Shown: positions 53,182 through 62,242, counted from the stretch's first letter. The stretch: 64,000 nucleotides of DNA from Sphingobacterium cellulitidis (GCA_002245855.1 NOUX01000006.1:1-64000), one strand, 5' to 3'. Numbers and translations are program-made. The notes: a model not told the origin generated them from the sequence alone.

Positions 53182-53868
53182 ATGAAAAAAACTATTTTTT
53201 CCTTACTATTATTTGCAGTTTTTGGTTTTAACTCAGCGCAAGCACAATTTTCGCGTCCGCTTAGCGTAGGAATAGGTGCAGGACCTACCATTAACTTGAC
53301 CGATTTGGCCAATGTCGAAACCAACTTAGCAGGTCATATTGATGTGGATGGTTTAATTACTCCGTTTATCTCGGCAGGTATTCATGCTGAAAAAGGTGCA
53401 TTAAGTGGTAATGGTTATGCCAGTACTTTTAAAAATGATTATTATGCTTTTAATGCAAATGCAAAAGTCCGTATTGGTCAATTTATGAACCTACCTGATA
53501 ATTACAGCTATTTTAATCTCCAAGCTGATCCCTTACATAAAATTCTTGCCAATATCTACGTCGGTGCAGGTGCCGGGATGATCAAAAACAATATCACCAA
53601 TAGTATTGCTGCAAATTATCATGACGCTGTAATCAATCAAGGGGGTGAACTCTCAGAAGACCTGGATGGACTCCACTTTGTAGTGCCATTGAATGTAGGT
53701 GTAGATTTTCCAATTGGACGTGGCCTCTATGGTCCGCAATGGGCTATCAACTTGAATTATCAACATACACTAACGACAAAAGATAATCTTGACGGTGTCA
53801 TCAATAAGAAAAATGACCACTATAGCTATATCTCCCTGGGTGTAAAATACGCTTTGTTTCAAAGGTAA
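53182..53868 (+). CDS. Small outer-membrane beta-barrel protein at the gld locus
   Basis: A 228-aa protein from the ATG at 53182; an upstream TTG adds only seven residues before the signal peptide. The signal MKKTIFSLLLFAVFGFNSAQ is followed by an alternating hydrophobic beta pattern (SVGIGAGPTINLT; HDAVINQGGELS; HYSYISLGVKYALF) ending in an aromatic C-terminal strand, as in OmpA-like barrels of 8 strands. It lacks PorP/SprF features and is shorter than those proteins. It is 44 bp upstream of gldK and probably cotranscribed, so it may be a motility or secretion accessory. Confidence 0.65.
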   Translation: MKKTIFSLLLFAVFGFNSAQAQFSRPLSVGIGAGPTINLTDLANVETNLAGHIDVDGLITPFISAGIHAEKGALSGNGYASTFKNDYYAFNANAKVRIGQFMNLPDNYSYFNLQADPLHKILANIYVGAGAGMIKNNITNSIAANYHDAVINQGGELSEDLDGLHFVVPLNVGVDFPIGRGLYGPQWAINLNYQHTLTTKDNLDGVINKKNDHYSYISLGVKYALFQR

Positions 53869-53912
53869 AATCCAATTCAATCATTAACAAAACTGGACAA
53901 TAATATAAAACA

Positions 53913-55208
53913 ATGGAAAGTATGAAAAGAGTATTCCTCAATCGAATATATACTACCGCTTGTTTATTGCTTGTATTAGCAATAGCAGGTTGTAACTCTT
54001 CAAATAATTTTTACAAAGCACCTAAGGTATCTGCATTTAGGGGCGGAAAATTACCAGCTCCTCCGGGAATGGTTTATATCCCTTCAGGAACCATCTTATT
54101 TAAGGGTTCCCTGGACAGTGGAAATGTTGGAAAAAACGTCAGCTTAAGTGCATTCTTTATTGACGAAACTGAAGTGACCAACAAACAATATCGCCAATTC
54201 GTGAATTGGGTGGCAGATTCCATTGCCGTGACGGACTATTTACAAGATGATCAGTATTTCCTGGATATCGCAAGTGAAGATGGCGAAGGAAAAAGGATAG
54301 ACTGGAAAAAAGTAAAAAGTGTATCCCCGATCTGGATGAGCTCCGACCCTTCAATAGCGGAACAGATTGCTCCCATGTTGGAAATGAAAGGCTCAACACG
54401 CGCTTTAAACCCTGAAGTTATCAAATACAGATTTTCATACCTGAAAACGAAAGGTAACTTGAAAAAAGAATATGTAACAGATACCGTTTCGGTAGTTCCA
54501 GCGGAAGATATTTGGTCAAGGGACTTCCCGAATGCTCAGTTAACTTCTCTTGATGCGAACTATTTTACTCATCAGTCTTTTGATTTCTATCCTGTTGTAG
54601 GGGTGTCATGGCGTCAAGCACGTGCCTATTCCGATTGGAGAGGTAAAGAGATGATGGCAAACCTAATGAAGAACTCTTACCTAAGTGGTTACCAACTGAC
54701 TTTCAGCCTTCCAACCGAAGCCCAATGGCAATATGCTGCTGAGGGTAAAATCGACCCAAGGGATACCATAGCGGGAACTAAATTGACCATTGAAGGTAAT
54801 GAAGGTAAAGAAAAGCTTGCTGTAAACTATAAACAAGGTGAAGGTACTTATGCGCGTGATGGTGCAACATTTACCCTTCCGGTTAAATCATATACCCCGA
54901 ATAAATTCGGAGTTTATAATATGGCAGGGAATGTCTCAGAATGGACGTTAGATGCTTATTCTCCTTCAGCAATTGCATTTGTAAATGACCTTAACCCGGT
55001 GTTATTGTATGATGCTGATGAGAAAGATGCGGATGCATTGAAAAGAAAAGTAGTACGTGGTGGATCATGGAAAGATAATGGTGAACAATTAAACAGCGAA
55101 ACCAGAAACTATTCAGTGGATTATGAACCACATTCATATATAGGTTTTAGATGTGTCATGTCGGCATTTGAGTTGCCAACTGTACAAAGTAAAACTCGAA
55201 AATATTAA
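53913..55208 (+). CDS. gldK: GldK, FGE-sulfatase-like lipoprotein of the type IX secretion machinery
   Basis: A 431-aa lipoprotein (lipobox AIAGC, C27; an in-frame ATG at codon 4 is also possible). The SUMF1/FGE-like domain covers most of the mature part: GMVYIPSGTILFKGS, ETEVTNKQYRQFVNWV, the YNMAGNVSEWTLDAYSP signature and the RGGSWKDNGEQLNSETRNYS end, then GFRCV. Known GldK (PorK) proteins form a periplasmic ring with GldN attached to the outer membrane. The gene starts the gldKNLM cluster after the beta-barrel gene and ends 33 bp before gldN. Confidence 0.95.
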   Translation: MESMKRVFLNRIYTTACLLLVLAIAGCNSSNNFYKAPKVSAFRGGKLPAPPGMVYIPSGTILFKGSLDSGNVGKNVSLSAFFIDETEVTNKQYRQFVNWVADSIAVTDYLQDDQYFLDIASEDGEGKRIDWKKVKSVSPIWMSSDPSIAEQIAPMLEMKGSTRALNPEVIKYRFSYLKTKGNLKKEYVTDTVSVVPAEDIWSRDFPNAQLTSLDANYFTHQSFDFYPVVGVSWRQARAYSDWRGKEMMANLMKNSYLSGYQLTFSLPTEAQWQYAAEGKIDPRDTIAGTKLTIEGNEGKEKLAVNYKQGEGTYARDGATFTLPVKSYTPNKFGVYNMAGNVSEWTLDAYSPSAIAFVNDLNPVLLYDADEKDADALKRKVVRGGSWKDNGEQLNSETRNYSVDYEPHSYIGFRCVMSAFELPTVQSKTRKY

Positions 55209-55241
55209 CATCAATCTGTTAACGAATTAAAGATTATTAAA

Positions 55242-56417
55242 ATGAAAAATTGGATGATGGTAGTGGCCATGGCAATTGGAATTTCTCCAATTATGGCACA
55301 AAGTATCGATACGATACCTGATAGCACCGTAATTAACCAGACAGTAATCCAAGTGCAGAACGATACAGTGCAGGGAGAGGTTTTGTCTGACACTATACCG
55401 ACTACAGATGGATTTTATCAAGTCAACAACTTAGAAGACGCCGTTCCGTTTGCTTATCCTGAGGTAAATCTTAAAAATATCAGGTTTTACAAGCGTGTTT
55501 GGCGTGATATCGATTTGAAAGATGAACGTAACTTCATTTATGCCGTTCCGGGAAATTCCCTAATGGAAGTAATCATGAAAGGAATTGAAACCGGTAAACT
55601 TACTCCTTACAACCCTGAAGATGATTCTTTTAAAGGAAAGCTTTCTGCGAGTGAAGGGATTGCAAGGTTTGCTGACTCGGTATTGGTTCCCATTTTCGAT
55701 GATGAAGGAAACCAGATCGACTCCAGAATGACCTTAAACGAATTTAACCCTGAACGTGTAACCAAATTCAGAATTAAGGAAGATATCTTCTTTGATAAAC
55801 AAAGAGGAAGACTTGAAACCCGTATCATCGGGGTTGCTCCTTTAATGGATATTACAACATCTTCTGAATTGGCGACCTCTGTAGGCTCAACTCCTGCGTT
55901 CTGGTTGTACTTCCCGCAATTAAGATATAGCCTGGTTAAAGTGGATATTTCTGACCCTGACCGAGGACTTTATGATATGACCATGGACGACTTATTCGTC
56001 CAAAGGAAGTTTGCTAGTAAAATCGTTCGTGAATCTTCACCAGGTATGTTACAACAAGCAACCTTCGCCGGAACAGATAGTCTTCAAACAGATAATTCAC
56101 AAGTTCTGGAGGATAAATTAGATGCTTATAAGAAAAAACTTTGGACTACACCAAAAGGGGTGAAAGCCGAGAAATTGGAAGGTCATGAGCAAGATCTGAA
56201 AATCGAAGAAGAGCAAAAGAGACAAAAGGAATTGATGGAGCAGCAACACCAGGAACGTCAAAATCAACAACAGCAACAAAGCGAACAGCAGTTGGAAGAG
56301 TTGTTGAAACAAAGTGAGCAGAGCAATCAAGAAACTGAAAGCACGACGGAAGAAGGTGGGACAGAAGAAGGCTCTTCAAATGAAACGGAAGGTTATAACG
56401 AACAGAATCAATTTTAA
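55242..56417 (+). CDS. gldN: GldN, periplasmic ring protein of the type IX secretion machinery
   Basis: A 391-aa exported protein (signal about 1-20, MKNWMMVVAMAIGISPIMAQ). The GldN domain is recognised from RFYKRVWRDIDLKDERNFIY, GVAPLMDITTSSELA and FWLYFPQLRYSLVK. Residues about 315-391 form a long charged and Gln-rich tail (KRQKELMEQQHQERQNQQQQ onwards, ending in Glu/Thr/Ser/Asn), which extends beyond the conserved domain and is probably disordered or coiled coil. GldN joins GldK in the ring. It sits second in the cluster, between gldK and gldL, rather than at the end as in Flavobacterium. Confidence 0.93.
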   Translation: MKNWMMVVAMAIGISPIMAQSIDTIPDSTVINQTVIQVQNDTVQGEVLSDTIPTTDGFYQVNNLEDAVPFAYPEVNLKNIRFYKRVWRDIDLKDERNFIYAVPGNSLMEVIMKGIETGKLTPYNPEDDSFKGKLSASEGIARFADSVLVPIFDDEGNQIDSRMTLNEFNPERVTKFRIKEDIFFDKQRGRLETRIIGVAPLMDITTSSELATSVGSTPAFWLYFPQLRYSLVKVDISDPDRGLYDMTMDDLFVQRKFASKIVRESSPGMLQQATFAGTDSLQTDNSQVLEDKLDAYKKKLWTTPKGVKAEKLEGHEQDLKIEEEQKRQKELMEQQHQERQNQQQQQSEQQLEELLKQSEQSNQETESTTEEGGTEEGSSNETEGYNEQNQF

Positions 56418-56461
56418 AATCTATAAAAATCCCAAAATATCGGGCAAGCAAAATTTATATT

Positions 56462-57274
56462 ATGAGTAGAAAGAAAGACAATTCAAGATGGCTACATGTT
56501 GCCATTTCTTGGGGAGCAAGTATCGTAATTATCGGTGTGTTATTTAAAATTCTCCATCTTGGAGGCTCATGGGCGAACTACATGATTGGATTAGGATTAA
56601 CCGTGGAGGCGATTCTATTCTTCTTGATGGGTTTCAATCCTCCGCCTCAGGAGCCTGATTGGTCAAGGGTTTACCCTGAATTGGATGAGAAATTCCAAGG
56701 TGAATTACCAGTAAGATCTGCTCAAGTAGTAAATAATCCGCAAGGACCTTCTGCAACTGCAGCATTGGATAAAATGTTTGCTGATGCAAACATCGAACCA
56801 GCTACCATTGAAAACTTGGGAAGAGGATTACGTGATTTCGGTGAAAAAGTATCTGCTATCAACCGAATCAGCGATGTATCTCTAGCTACAGATGAGTTTA
56901 CTCAGAAATTAAGATCTGCAACTTCGAAATTTGATAACCTAAGTGTTGCATTTGAAAAAGCATCAGCGAATTTGGTGGCAATGGCAAATACCAATACGGA
57001 TACAACTGGCTACCATGAGCAAGTTCAGAACCTGACTTCTAATTTGCGTCAGTTAAATACTATGTATGAAAAAGAGCTTCGCGACTCTTCTACTCACTTG
57101 CAGTCCATGAACCATTTCTATGAGAATTTAAGTTTTACAATGAAAAACTTCAATGAATCTTTGGATGATTCCAAAGCTTTCAAAGACGAGGTAAATAAGT
57201 TGGCAAAGAACCTCAACGCATTAAATGCCGTATATGGCAATATGTTGAGTGCCATGAATCAACCTCGAGTGTAA
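56462..57274 (+). CDS. gldL: GldL, cytoplasmic-membrane motor component
   Basis: A 270-aa protein with two transmembrane helices at about 11-31 and 38-58 (WANYMIGLGLTVEAILFFLM). A glutamate in the second helix, E49, aligns by position with the conserved GldL glutamate required for proton-driven motor function in Flavobacterium. The remaining 200 residues are a cytoplasmic helical domain (LNTMYEKELRDSSTHLQSMN) with coiled-coil character. It forms a five-to-two complex with GldM that powers type IX secretion and gliding. It is followed by gldM after 30 bp. Confidence 0.94.
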   Translation: MSRKKDNSRWLHVAISWGASIVIIGVLFKILHLGGSWANYMIGLGLTVEAILFFLMGFNPPPQEPDWSRVYPELDEKFQGELPVRSAQVVNNPQGPSATAALDKMFADANIEPATIENLGRGLRDFGEKVSAINRISDVSLATDEFTQKLRSATSKFDNLSVAFEKASANLVAMANTNTDTTGYHEQVQNLTSNLRQLNTMYEKELRDSSTHLQSMNHFYENLSFTMKNFNESLDDSKAFKDEVNKLAKNLNALNAVYGNMLSAMNQPRV

Positions 57275-57304
57275 TTCATCCAAGTAAAATTTTAAAAAAG
57301 AAAT

Positions 57305-58837
57305 ATGGCATTAGGAAGAGAGACGCCAAGGCAACGGATGATAAACATTCTTTATCTCGTGTTACTTGCCTTGCTCGCATTAAATGTACCCGATTCAATA
57401 TTGGATGCCTTTAAAAATATCAACAACAGTTTGGAGACTTCAAAATCCAACGTAAATAATTCCGTCCAACAATTGTTTGCGGCATTTGAGAGCACTAAGT
57501 TAAAGGATGAACCCGGAAGGGCAAAACCCATATACGATAAAGCTAAGAATGCTCAAGCTATCATTGAGGACCTAAACCAGTACATCAACGGTATTAAGGA
57601 AGAATTCGTAAAACAAGGAGGCGGATATGATGAAAAAACCGGTGACCTGAAGATGCGTGAAAACGAAGACATCGCACCTAGTTTAATGATCAACCAGAAG
57701 AAAGGTGTTGAATTAAAAGAGAAGATTAACAGTACTCGTTCTAAGTTGTTAGCCTTGTTAACTCCGGAAGAGCAAAAATCTGTTTCATTTTCTCTGGAAG
57801 CCAATGACCCGCAAAAGCCCGTAAATGGAAAACGTAAATGGGAAGAGATTAACTTCGGTAGTGGTACGCCTTTAACAGCTGCCATGACCATTCTGACAAA
57901 GATCCAAACGGATGCCCAGAATGCGGAATCAGATATGGTGAAATTAATCTTAGGCAAAATGGACCAAGCAGTCGTGAACCTGGATAAATTTGCTGCCGTT
58001 GCGGTTGCTCCAACCTCTTACTTGGTACAAGGACAACCTTATGCTGCGGAAGTATTTTTAACAGCTTCAGATTCTAAATCCCAACCTTCTATATCGGTGA
58101 ATGGAAATAACCTTGAGGTAGTAGATGGGAAAGGGGTTTACCGAGTTCCTACTAACCAAGAAGGAATCTTTACCTGGTCAGGAGTGATCAAGGTGAAGCA
58201 AACAGATGGTTCAATTAAGGAATACCGTACTCCGCAACAAACTTACCAAGTAGCTAGACCATCGGCTGTAGTATCTCCGGATAAGATGAATGTACTTTAT
58301 ATTGGTGTGAATAACCCAATTTCTGTATCGGCACCAGGTACTCCAACGGATAAAATCAAGGTTAGTATGAGTGGCGGTAGCATCAGTGGTTCTGGCGGTA
58401 AGTACAATGTCAAGGTTAGTTCTCCTGGTACAGCAAGAATCTCTGTTTCAGCAGAGGTAGCCCCTGGTAAAACACAAACCTTGAGCACAACAGAATTCCG
58501 TGTAAAAAGAATTCCGGATCCTATTGCTCAATTTGCTGGTAAAACCGGTGGCTCGATGGCAACTGTAGCAATTAAAGCTCAAAATGCCATCTTCGCAAAA
58601 TTGGATAATTTTGATTTTGATGCCTCGTTTAAGGTTACTAAATTCTCGCTTATCATTGCTAAGCCTCGTGCAGACGCGATCGTTCTTTCTACTTCTGGAG
58701 GAAGACTAAGCTCAGCAATGCAGTCCGCATTGAATGGAATCACGCCAGGTTCACGTGTAATATTTGATAATATTATCGCCGTAGGACCAGATGGTACTCC
58801 TAGACAATTAAACGCAGTTGCTCTAACTGCTAATTAA
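57305..58837 (+). CDS. gldM: GldM, periplasmic stator/rotor shaft of the motor
   Basis: A 510-aa protein, the normal length of GldM. The N-terminus MALGRETPRQRMIN includes R9, a position known to matter in homologues, followed by the transmembrane helix ILYLVLLALLALNVPDSILD. The periplasmic region has the long helical first domain (SNVNNSVQQLFAAFESTKL, YDKAKNAQAIIEDLNQYING) and three Ig-like beta domains toward the C-terminus (PTSYLVQGQPYAAEVFLTAS; VMNVLYIGVNNP type). It ends the gld cluster with a terminator 8 bp after the stop. It is the shaft that connects the GldL ring to the GldK/N ring. Confidence 0.95.
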   Translation: MALGRETPRQRMINILYLVLLALLALNVPDSILDAFKNINNSLETSKSNVNNSVQQLFAAFESTKLKDEPGRAKPIYDKAKNAQAIIEDLNQYINGIKEEFVKQGGGYDEKTGDLKMRENEDIAPSLMINQKKGVELKEKINSTRSKLLALLTPEEQKSVSFSLEANDPQKPVNGKRKWEEINFGSGTPLTAAMTILTKIQTDAQNAESDMVKLILGKMDQAVVNLDKFAAVAVAPTSYLVQGQPYAAEVFLTASDSKSQPSISVNGNNLEVVDGKGVYRVPTNQEGIFTWSGVIKVKQTDGSIKEYRTPQQTYQVARPSAVVSPDKMNVLYIGVNNPISVSAPGTPTDKIKVSMSGGSISGSGGKYNVKVSSPGTARISVSAEVAPGKTQTLSTTEFRVKRIPDPIAQFAGKTGGSMATVAIKAQNAIFAKLDNFDFDASFKVTKFSLIIAKPRADAIVLSTSGGRLSSAMQSALNGITPGSRVIFDNIIAVGPDGTPRQLNAVALTAN

Positions 58838-58844
58838 CATAAAC

Positions 58845-58876
58845 AAAAGATGCCCGATTTTTCGGGCATCTTTTTT
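58845..58876 (+). terminator. Rho-independent terminator
   Basis: A 13-bp stem (AAAAGATGCCCGA at 58845-58857, its complement at 58862-58874) with a 4-base T-loop and T-run, directly after gldM. It also sits between gldM and the convergent AraC gene. Confidence 0.9.
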
Positions 58877-58884
58877 ATTTCCTA

Positions 58885-59784
58885 TTAGTTCGCTCCTATG
58901 GTCCTGTACTCATTTGGACTGTTCCCCACAGCATTCTTGAAAAACCTGGAGAAATGTTGTGGATACTTGAACCCAAGGTCATAAGCAATCTCATTAATGC
59001 TCTTTTCTCGATCAAACAATAAGTCTTTTGCTTCTTTTATCAACTTTTGATGAATATATTCTTGAGGCGACTTCCCTGTTTCCTTTTTGATAAGATCCCC
59101 GAAATAATTTGCTGATAGATACAATTGATCAGCACAATATGCCACGCTTGGGATACCCAGGGTTTTCGGCATTTCAGAATGGAAATATTTATCTAAGAGT
59201 TCTTCAAATCGAAATAGAATCCCCTTATTTACATGTTCCCTTGTAATAAATTGACGATCATAGAATCGCTCACAATAATTTAAAAATAATTCAATATTCG
59301 AAACGATTAATTGTTTACTGTGTTTATCCATGTTCTGCTCCAATTCATATTCAATTTTCGCAAAGCAGTCGAGGATTATGTTTCTTTCTTTCTCGGAAAG
59401 GTGTAATGCCTCATTCACCGCATAGGAAAAGAAATGGAGGTCTTTCATTCTTTTCGCTAGGCTTGTACCATTCAATAGATCAGGGTGAAATGCCAAGGCA
59501 TAGCCTTGCGGTTTATAGGCCTCAGTTCCATTTTCACCAATTACCTGTCCGGGTGAAACAAAAATCAAGGTCCCTTCCTCATAATCATAATTCTCCAAGC
59601 CATACCGTAAATCACCACACTTAACCTTCTTTAAGAATACCAAATAAAAATCATAGCGCATTTTCCGTAAAGTACGGACGTCTGCTTTATCCAAATCAAC
59701 CACACTTACCAATGGATGTAAGGTTTGATTCTTGTTGAACGCATTGTATTCGCTAATGTGGTCAAAGATTAATATATCTTGCAT
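58885..59784 (-). CDS. AraC-family transcriptional regulator
   Basis: A 299-aa regulator with an N-terminal cupin-like ligand domain (about 30-150: DYEEGTLIFVSPGQVIG, PQGYALAFHPDLLNGT) and two C-terminal HTH motifs (about 210-295: YCADQLYLSANYFGDLIKKE and the INEIAYDLGFKYPQHFSRFF signature, then NAVGNSPNEYR). It is transcribed away from the DoxX-like operon (171 bp between their starts), so it may regulate that operon. It is convergent with gldM, with the terminator between. Confidence 0.9.
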   Translation of the reverse strand: MQDILIFDHISEYNAFNKNQTLHPLVSVVDLDKADVRTLRKMRYDFYLVFLKKVKCGDLRYGLENYDYEEGTLIFVSPGQVIGENGTEAYKPQGYALAFHPDLLNGTSLAKRMKDLHFFSYAVNEALHLSEKERNIILDCFAKIEYELEQNMDKHSKQLIVSNIELFLNYCERFYDRQFITREHVNKGILFRFEELLDKYFHSEMPKTLGIPSVAYCADQLYLSANYFGDLIKKETGKSPQEYIHQKLIKEAKDLLFDREKSINEIAYDLGFKYPQHFSRFFKNAVGNSPNEYRTIGAN

Positions 59785-59955
59785 AACCCTAATGTTTTTC
59801 CTTCGAAAATAACAATCCTAAACTGATTTGGTTCATCGCGGTTGATTATTCAGTAATTATGGTATTTAAAACTGTAATAGATATACGAATAAAGCTAAAT
59901 AAGGAGAAATATTGCTATTTTTAATAGATATGCAAGGGTCAATTTTCTTTTGTGT

Positions 59956-60381
59956 ATGAAGGACTTATTAATAGTAAAAATGGATCGAATAAAGCTTTGG
60001 AACAATCTCCTAATAACTTGCTTTTCCCTGGTTTGGCTAGTCAACGGTCTTTTTTGTAAGATTTTAAACCTAGTTCCTAGACATCAACAAATTGTATCTG
60101 AAATCCTAGGAGAATCTTCCTCAAGACCATTGACACTTGCAATAGGTATTGGAGAGGTATTTATGGCTATTTGGATTGTTTCAAGGAAATATAGTTACTT
60201 CAGTGCAATAACTCAGATCTTGCTGATTGTTTGTATGAATATCATTGAATTTATTTTTGCCCCGCATTTGTTGCTATGGGGCAAGCTAAATATCGTTTTT
60301 GCTTTTTCCTTTGCGGCATTGATCTATTATCAAGCCTTTATTCTTCAACCTCTTGTCGAGAGGAGGAGTAATGCCCTTTAG
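59956..60381 (+). CDS. DoxX-like small membrane protein
   Basis: A 141-aa integral membrane protein with four predicted helices (LITCFSLVWLVNGLFCKIL; PLTLAIGIGEVFMAIWIVSR; AITQILLIVCMNIIEFIF; KLNIVFAFSFAALIYYQAFI). The GEVFMAIWI region and the first-helix pattern WLVNGLFCK resemble DoxX-like proteins. The ATG at 59956 is preferred over the TTG at 59950; another ATG lies at 59980. It overlaps the DUF2071 start by 11 bp and begins a four-gene operon. Function unknown; DoxX-like proteins have been connected to redox or membrane quinone processes in other bacteria. Confidence 0.7.
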   Translation: MKDLLIVKMDRIKLWNNLLITCFSLVWLVNGLFCKILNLVPRHQQIVSEILGESSSRPLTLAIGIGEVFMAIWIVSRKYSYFSAITQILLIVCMNIIEFIFAPHLLLWGKLNIVFAFSFAALIYYQAFILQPLVERRSNAL

Positions 60382-61108
60382 TTTAAGAAATCATCCTTTT
60401 GCAGTAGAGGCTTTCTTTGAGAGCTCTACAATCTTAACTTTTGCAGTTGCAAAGGCTGAGCTGGAGAAATATGTACCAAAACCGCTCAAACTCGATTTAT
60501 TTGAAGATAAATGGGCTTTCTTAACCATTGCTATGGTCAATACGAAGAACCTTCGGCCCAAAGGGTTTTTCAAATTCCTTGGTCAGGATTTCTTTCTGAT
60601 CGGTTATAGAATTTTTGTTAGGTATCAAACCTCTGCAGGAAAAAACTTAAGAGGTCTCTACATCCTCAAATCTGAAACCAACAAATTGAGCATGGAGCTA
60701 TTGGGGAACTTATTTACTCGATATGCTTATACTACCACTGATATAGAACAAATGGTAGAAGGAAATACAATGGAAATTAAGTCTATGAAATCGAAGTTTA
60801 ATTTCAAGTTCTCCAGGCTTTCCGAAAACCAAGTTCAATTGCCTGAATCCTCTGTTTTTCCTTCATGGAAAGAAGCTAGGAGGTTCGTTGGACCTCTTCC
60901 TTTCACCTTTGAGATAGATCACAAGAACAATCAAGTATTGATTATTGAGGGGGTACGAGAGAATTGGATTGCAAACCCTATTCAGGTCCAATCTGCGAAT
61001 TTTGAATTTATAGATAGCTTCGCCTTCGATCATATTCATTTATCCAATGCTTTTGAGATTCGAAATGTTCCATATTCCTGGAAGAAAGGAGTATTTGATT
61101 CATGGTAA
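60371..61108 (+). CDS. DUF2071 (YqjF-like) protein
   Basis: A 245-aa soluble protein of the DUF2071/YqjF type, whose fold resembles acetoacetate decarboxylase. Family traits: FFESSTILTFAVAKAELEKY near the N-terminus, then GYRIFVRYQTSAGKNLRGLY. The ATG at 60371 is chosen because it is preceded by GAGAGGAGGAG, one of the few strong Shine-Dalgarno-like sequences in the window; a TTG at 60353 is the alternative. It overlaps the upstream DoxX-like gene by 11 bp and the downstream methyltransferase by 7 bp. Catalytic activity is unknown. Confidence 0.8.
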   Translation: MPFSLRNHPFAVEAFFESSTILTFAVAKAELEKYVPKPLKLDLFEDKWAFLTIAMVNTKNLRPKGFFKFLGQDFFLIGYRIFVRYQTSAGKNLRGLYILKSETNKLSMELLGNLFTRYAYTTTDIEQMVEGNTMEIKSMKSKFNFKFSRLSENQVQLPESSVFPSWKEARRFVGPLPFTFEIDHKNNQVLIIEGVRENWIANPIQVQSANFEFIDSFAFDHIHLSNAFEIRNVPYSWKKGVFDSW

Positions 61109-61854
61109 AGCGGCATAAATTTCAAGGAGTCTGGAATATTGTGCGTTTCAATTGGCATCAATATGTTTTGTACTTCATTGTCGCAGTAGTACTGTTGCTG
61201 GGAGCTGCCTTTTCTTCCACAAGCTTAAGGTTTATCCTTTTGTTGCTGTTGGGCATTTCCTTCCTTCAAGTGCTCCTATCTTTGGTTGTTTCTTATTACG
61301 TGTACGACCATTCTGATCTATATGAGCTAAAACAGGTTGGGGATTTGAACGGGATGAAGGTACTGAATATCAATGCTGGTTTTGATGAAACCAGTGCGAT
61401 ATTTGAAAGCAAATTCCCAGAAATAAACCTTCTAAAAGCTGATTTCTTTAATCCAAAGCAACATACCGAAGTATCTATTAAACGAGCAAGAAAAGCGTAT
61501 CCTAATGGAGAAGATACTATAGTTGTCGATTCAGTTTCCTTGCCTTTCCATGAAAAAGAGTTTGATAAAGTCATTTGTATATTCTCAGCACATGAAATTC
61601 GTAATCAAGAGGAACGAATTGCTTTTTTACGCGAAGTATCCAGAGTTACCAAACCTGCGGGAGAAATCTTGATTATGGAACATTTGAGAGACATACCTAA
61701 TTTCATTGCCTATAATATTGGTTTTTTGCATTTTTATTCTAAAAACAATTGGAAAGATTGTTTTGAAGCCTCTAAATTGAGCCTTCTGAATGAAGTAAAA
61801 TCAAACAAGTTTGTTTCTACCTTTAAATTAAAACCCTATGGTCTTCCAAATTAA
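61102..61854 (+). CDS. Membrane-anchored SAM-dependent methyltransferase
   Basis: A 250-aa class I methyltransferase-like protein with two N-terminal membrane helices (about 21-37 and 43-66), then a Rossmann domain: motif I VLNINAGFDETSAI (about 87-100), a SVSLPFHEKEFDKVI segment and the REVSRVTKPAGEILIMEHLR motif. The glycine of the usual DxGxGxG is reduced to a single G, so SAM binding may be unusual, though the overall methyltransferase fold is clear. It overlaps both neighbours. It is likely a membrane-lipid or quinone-type methylase, but the substrate is not shown by the sequence. Confidence 0.75.
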   Translation: MVKRHKFQGVWNIVRFNWHQYVLYFIVAVVLLLGAAFSSTSLRFILLLLLGISFLQVLLSLVVSYYVYDHSDLYELKQVGDLNGMKVLNINAGFDETSAIFESKFPEINLLKADFFNPKQHTEVSIKRARKAYPNGEDTIVVDSVSLPFHEKEFDKVICIFSAHEIRNQEERIAFLREVSRVTKPAGEILIMEHLRDIPNFIAYNIGFLHFYSKNNWKDCFEASKLSLLNEVKSNKFVSTFKLKPYGLPN

Positions 61855-62242
61855 AATAATCGGGTATCTGTTAATCTTGCTTAGTTGTATACATGTCATC
61901 TTTCCCAGGTACTTTAATTGGGAAATAGACCTAGCGCCTCTTCAACTAATAAACAGGTCTATGATGAAGGTTCATACCTTCTTTATTGCATTGACAGTGG
62001 GGATGATGGGTTTACTTTGTGTAGTTGAAACTGAGGATTTGTTACAAACGGAATTGGGAAGAAAAATTTGTCTTGGATTAGGAGTTTTTTGGTTCATCAG
62101 ATTAATCTTTCAACTCTTTATTTACCCTTCTTTGCTCTGGAAAGGGAAAAAATTCGAAACAGTTATTCATGTTCTGGCGATATTATTTTGGTCTTTCCTC
62201 GCTTACAGCTTCCTCAGGGGATATTTTACCCCTAATCCTTAA
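61838..62242 (+). CDS. Small four-helix membrane protein
   Basis: A 134-aa integral membrane protein with four helices (IIGYLLILLSCIHVIFPRY; TFFIALTVGMMGLLCV; ICLGLGVFWFIRLIFQLFIY; VIHVLAILFWSFLAYSF). I do not recognise a named family. It starts 17 bp inside the methyltransferase gene and is the last gene of the DoxX-DUF2071-methyltransferase operon; the coupling suggests the two are made together. Confidence 0.65.
   Translation: MVFQIKIIGYLLILLSCIHVIFPRYFNWEIDLAPLQLINRSMMKVHTFFIALTVGMMGLLCVVETEDLLQTELGRKICLGLGVFWFIRLIFQLFIYPSLLWKGKKFETVIHVLAILFWSFLAYSFLRGYFTPNP

Noticed and set aside
53182..53868. Naming the gene upstream of gldK as porP or sprF
   Set aside because: It is a 228-aa OmpA-like barrel; PorP/SprF proteins are longer and have a different start region.
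60353..60370. Earlier TTG start for the DUF2071 gene
   Set aside because: The ATG at 60371 has a GAGAGGAGGAG ribosome site just before it and matches the start of the domain.
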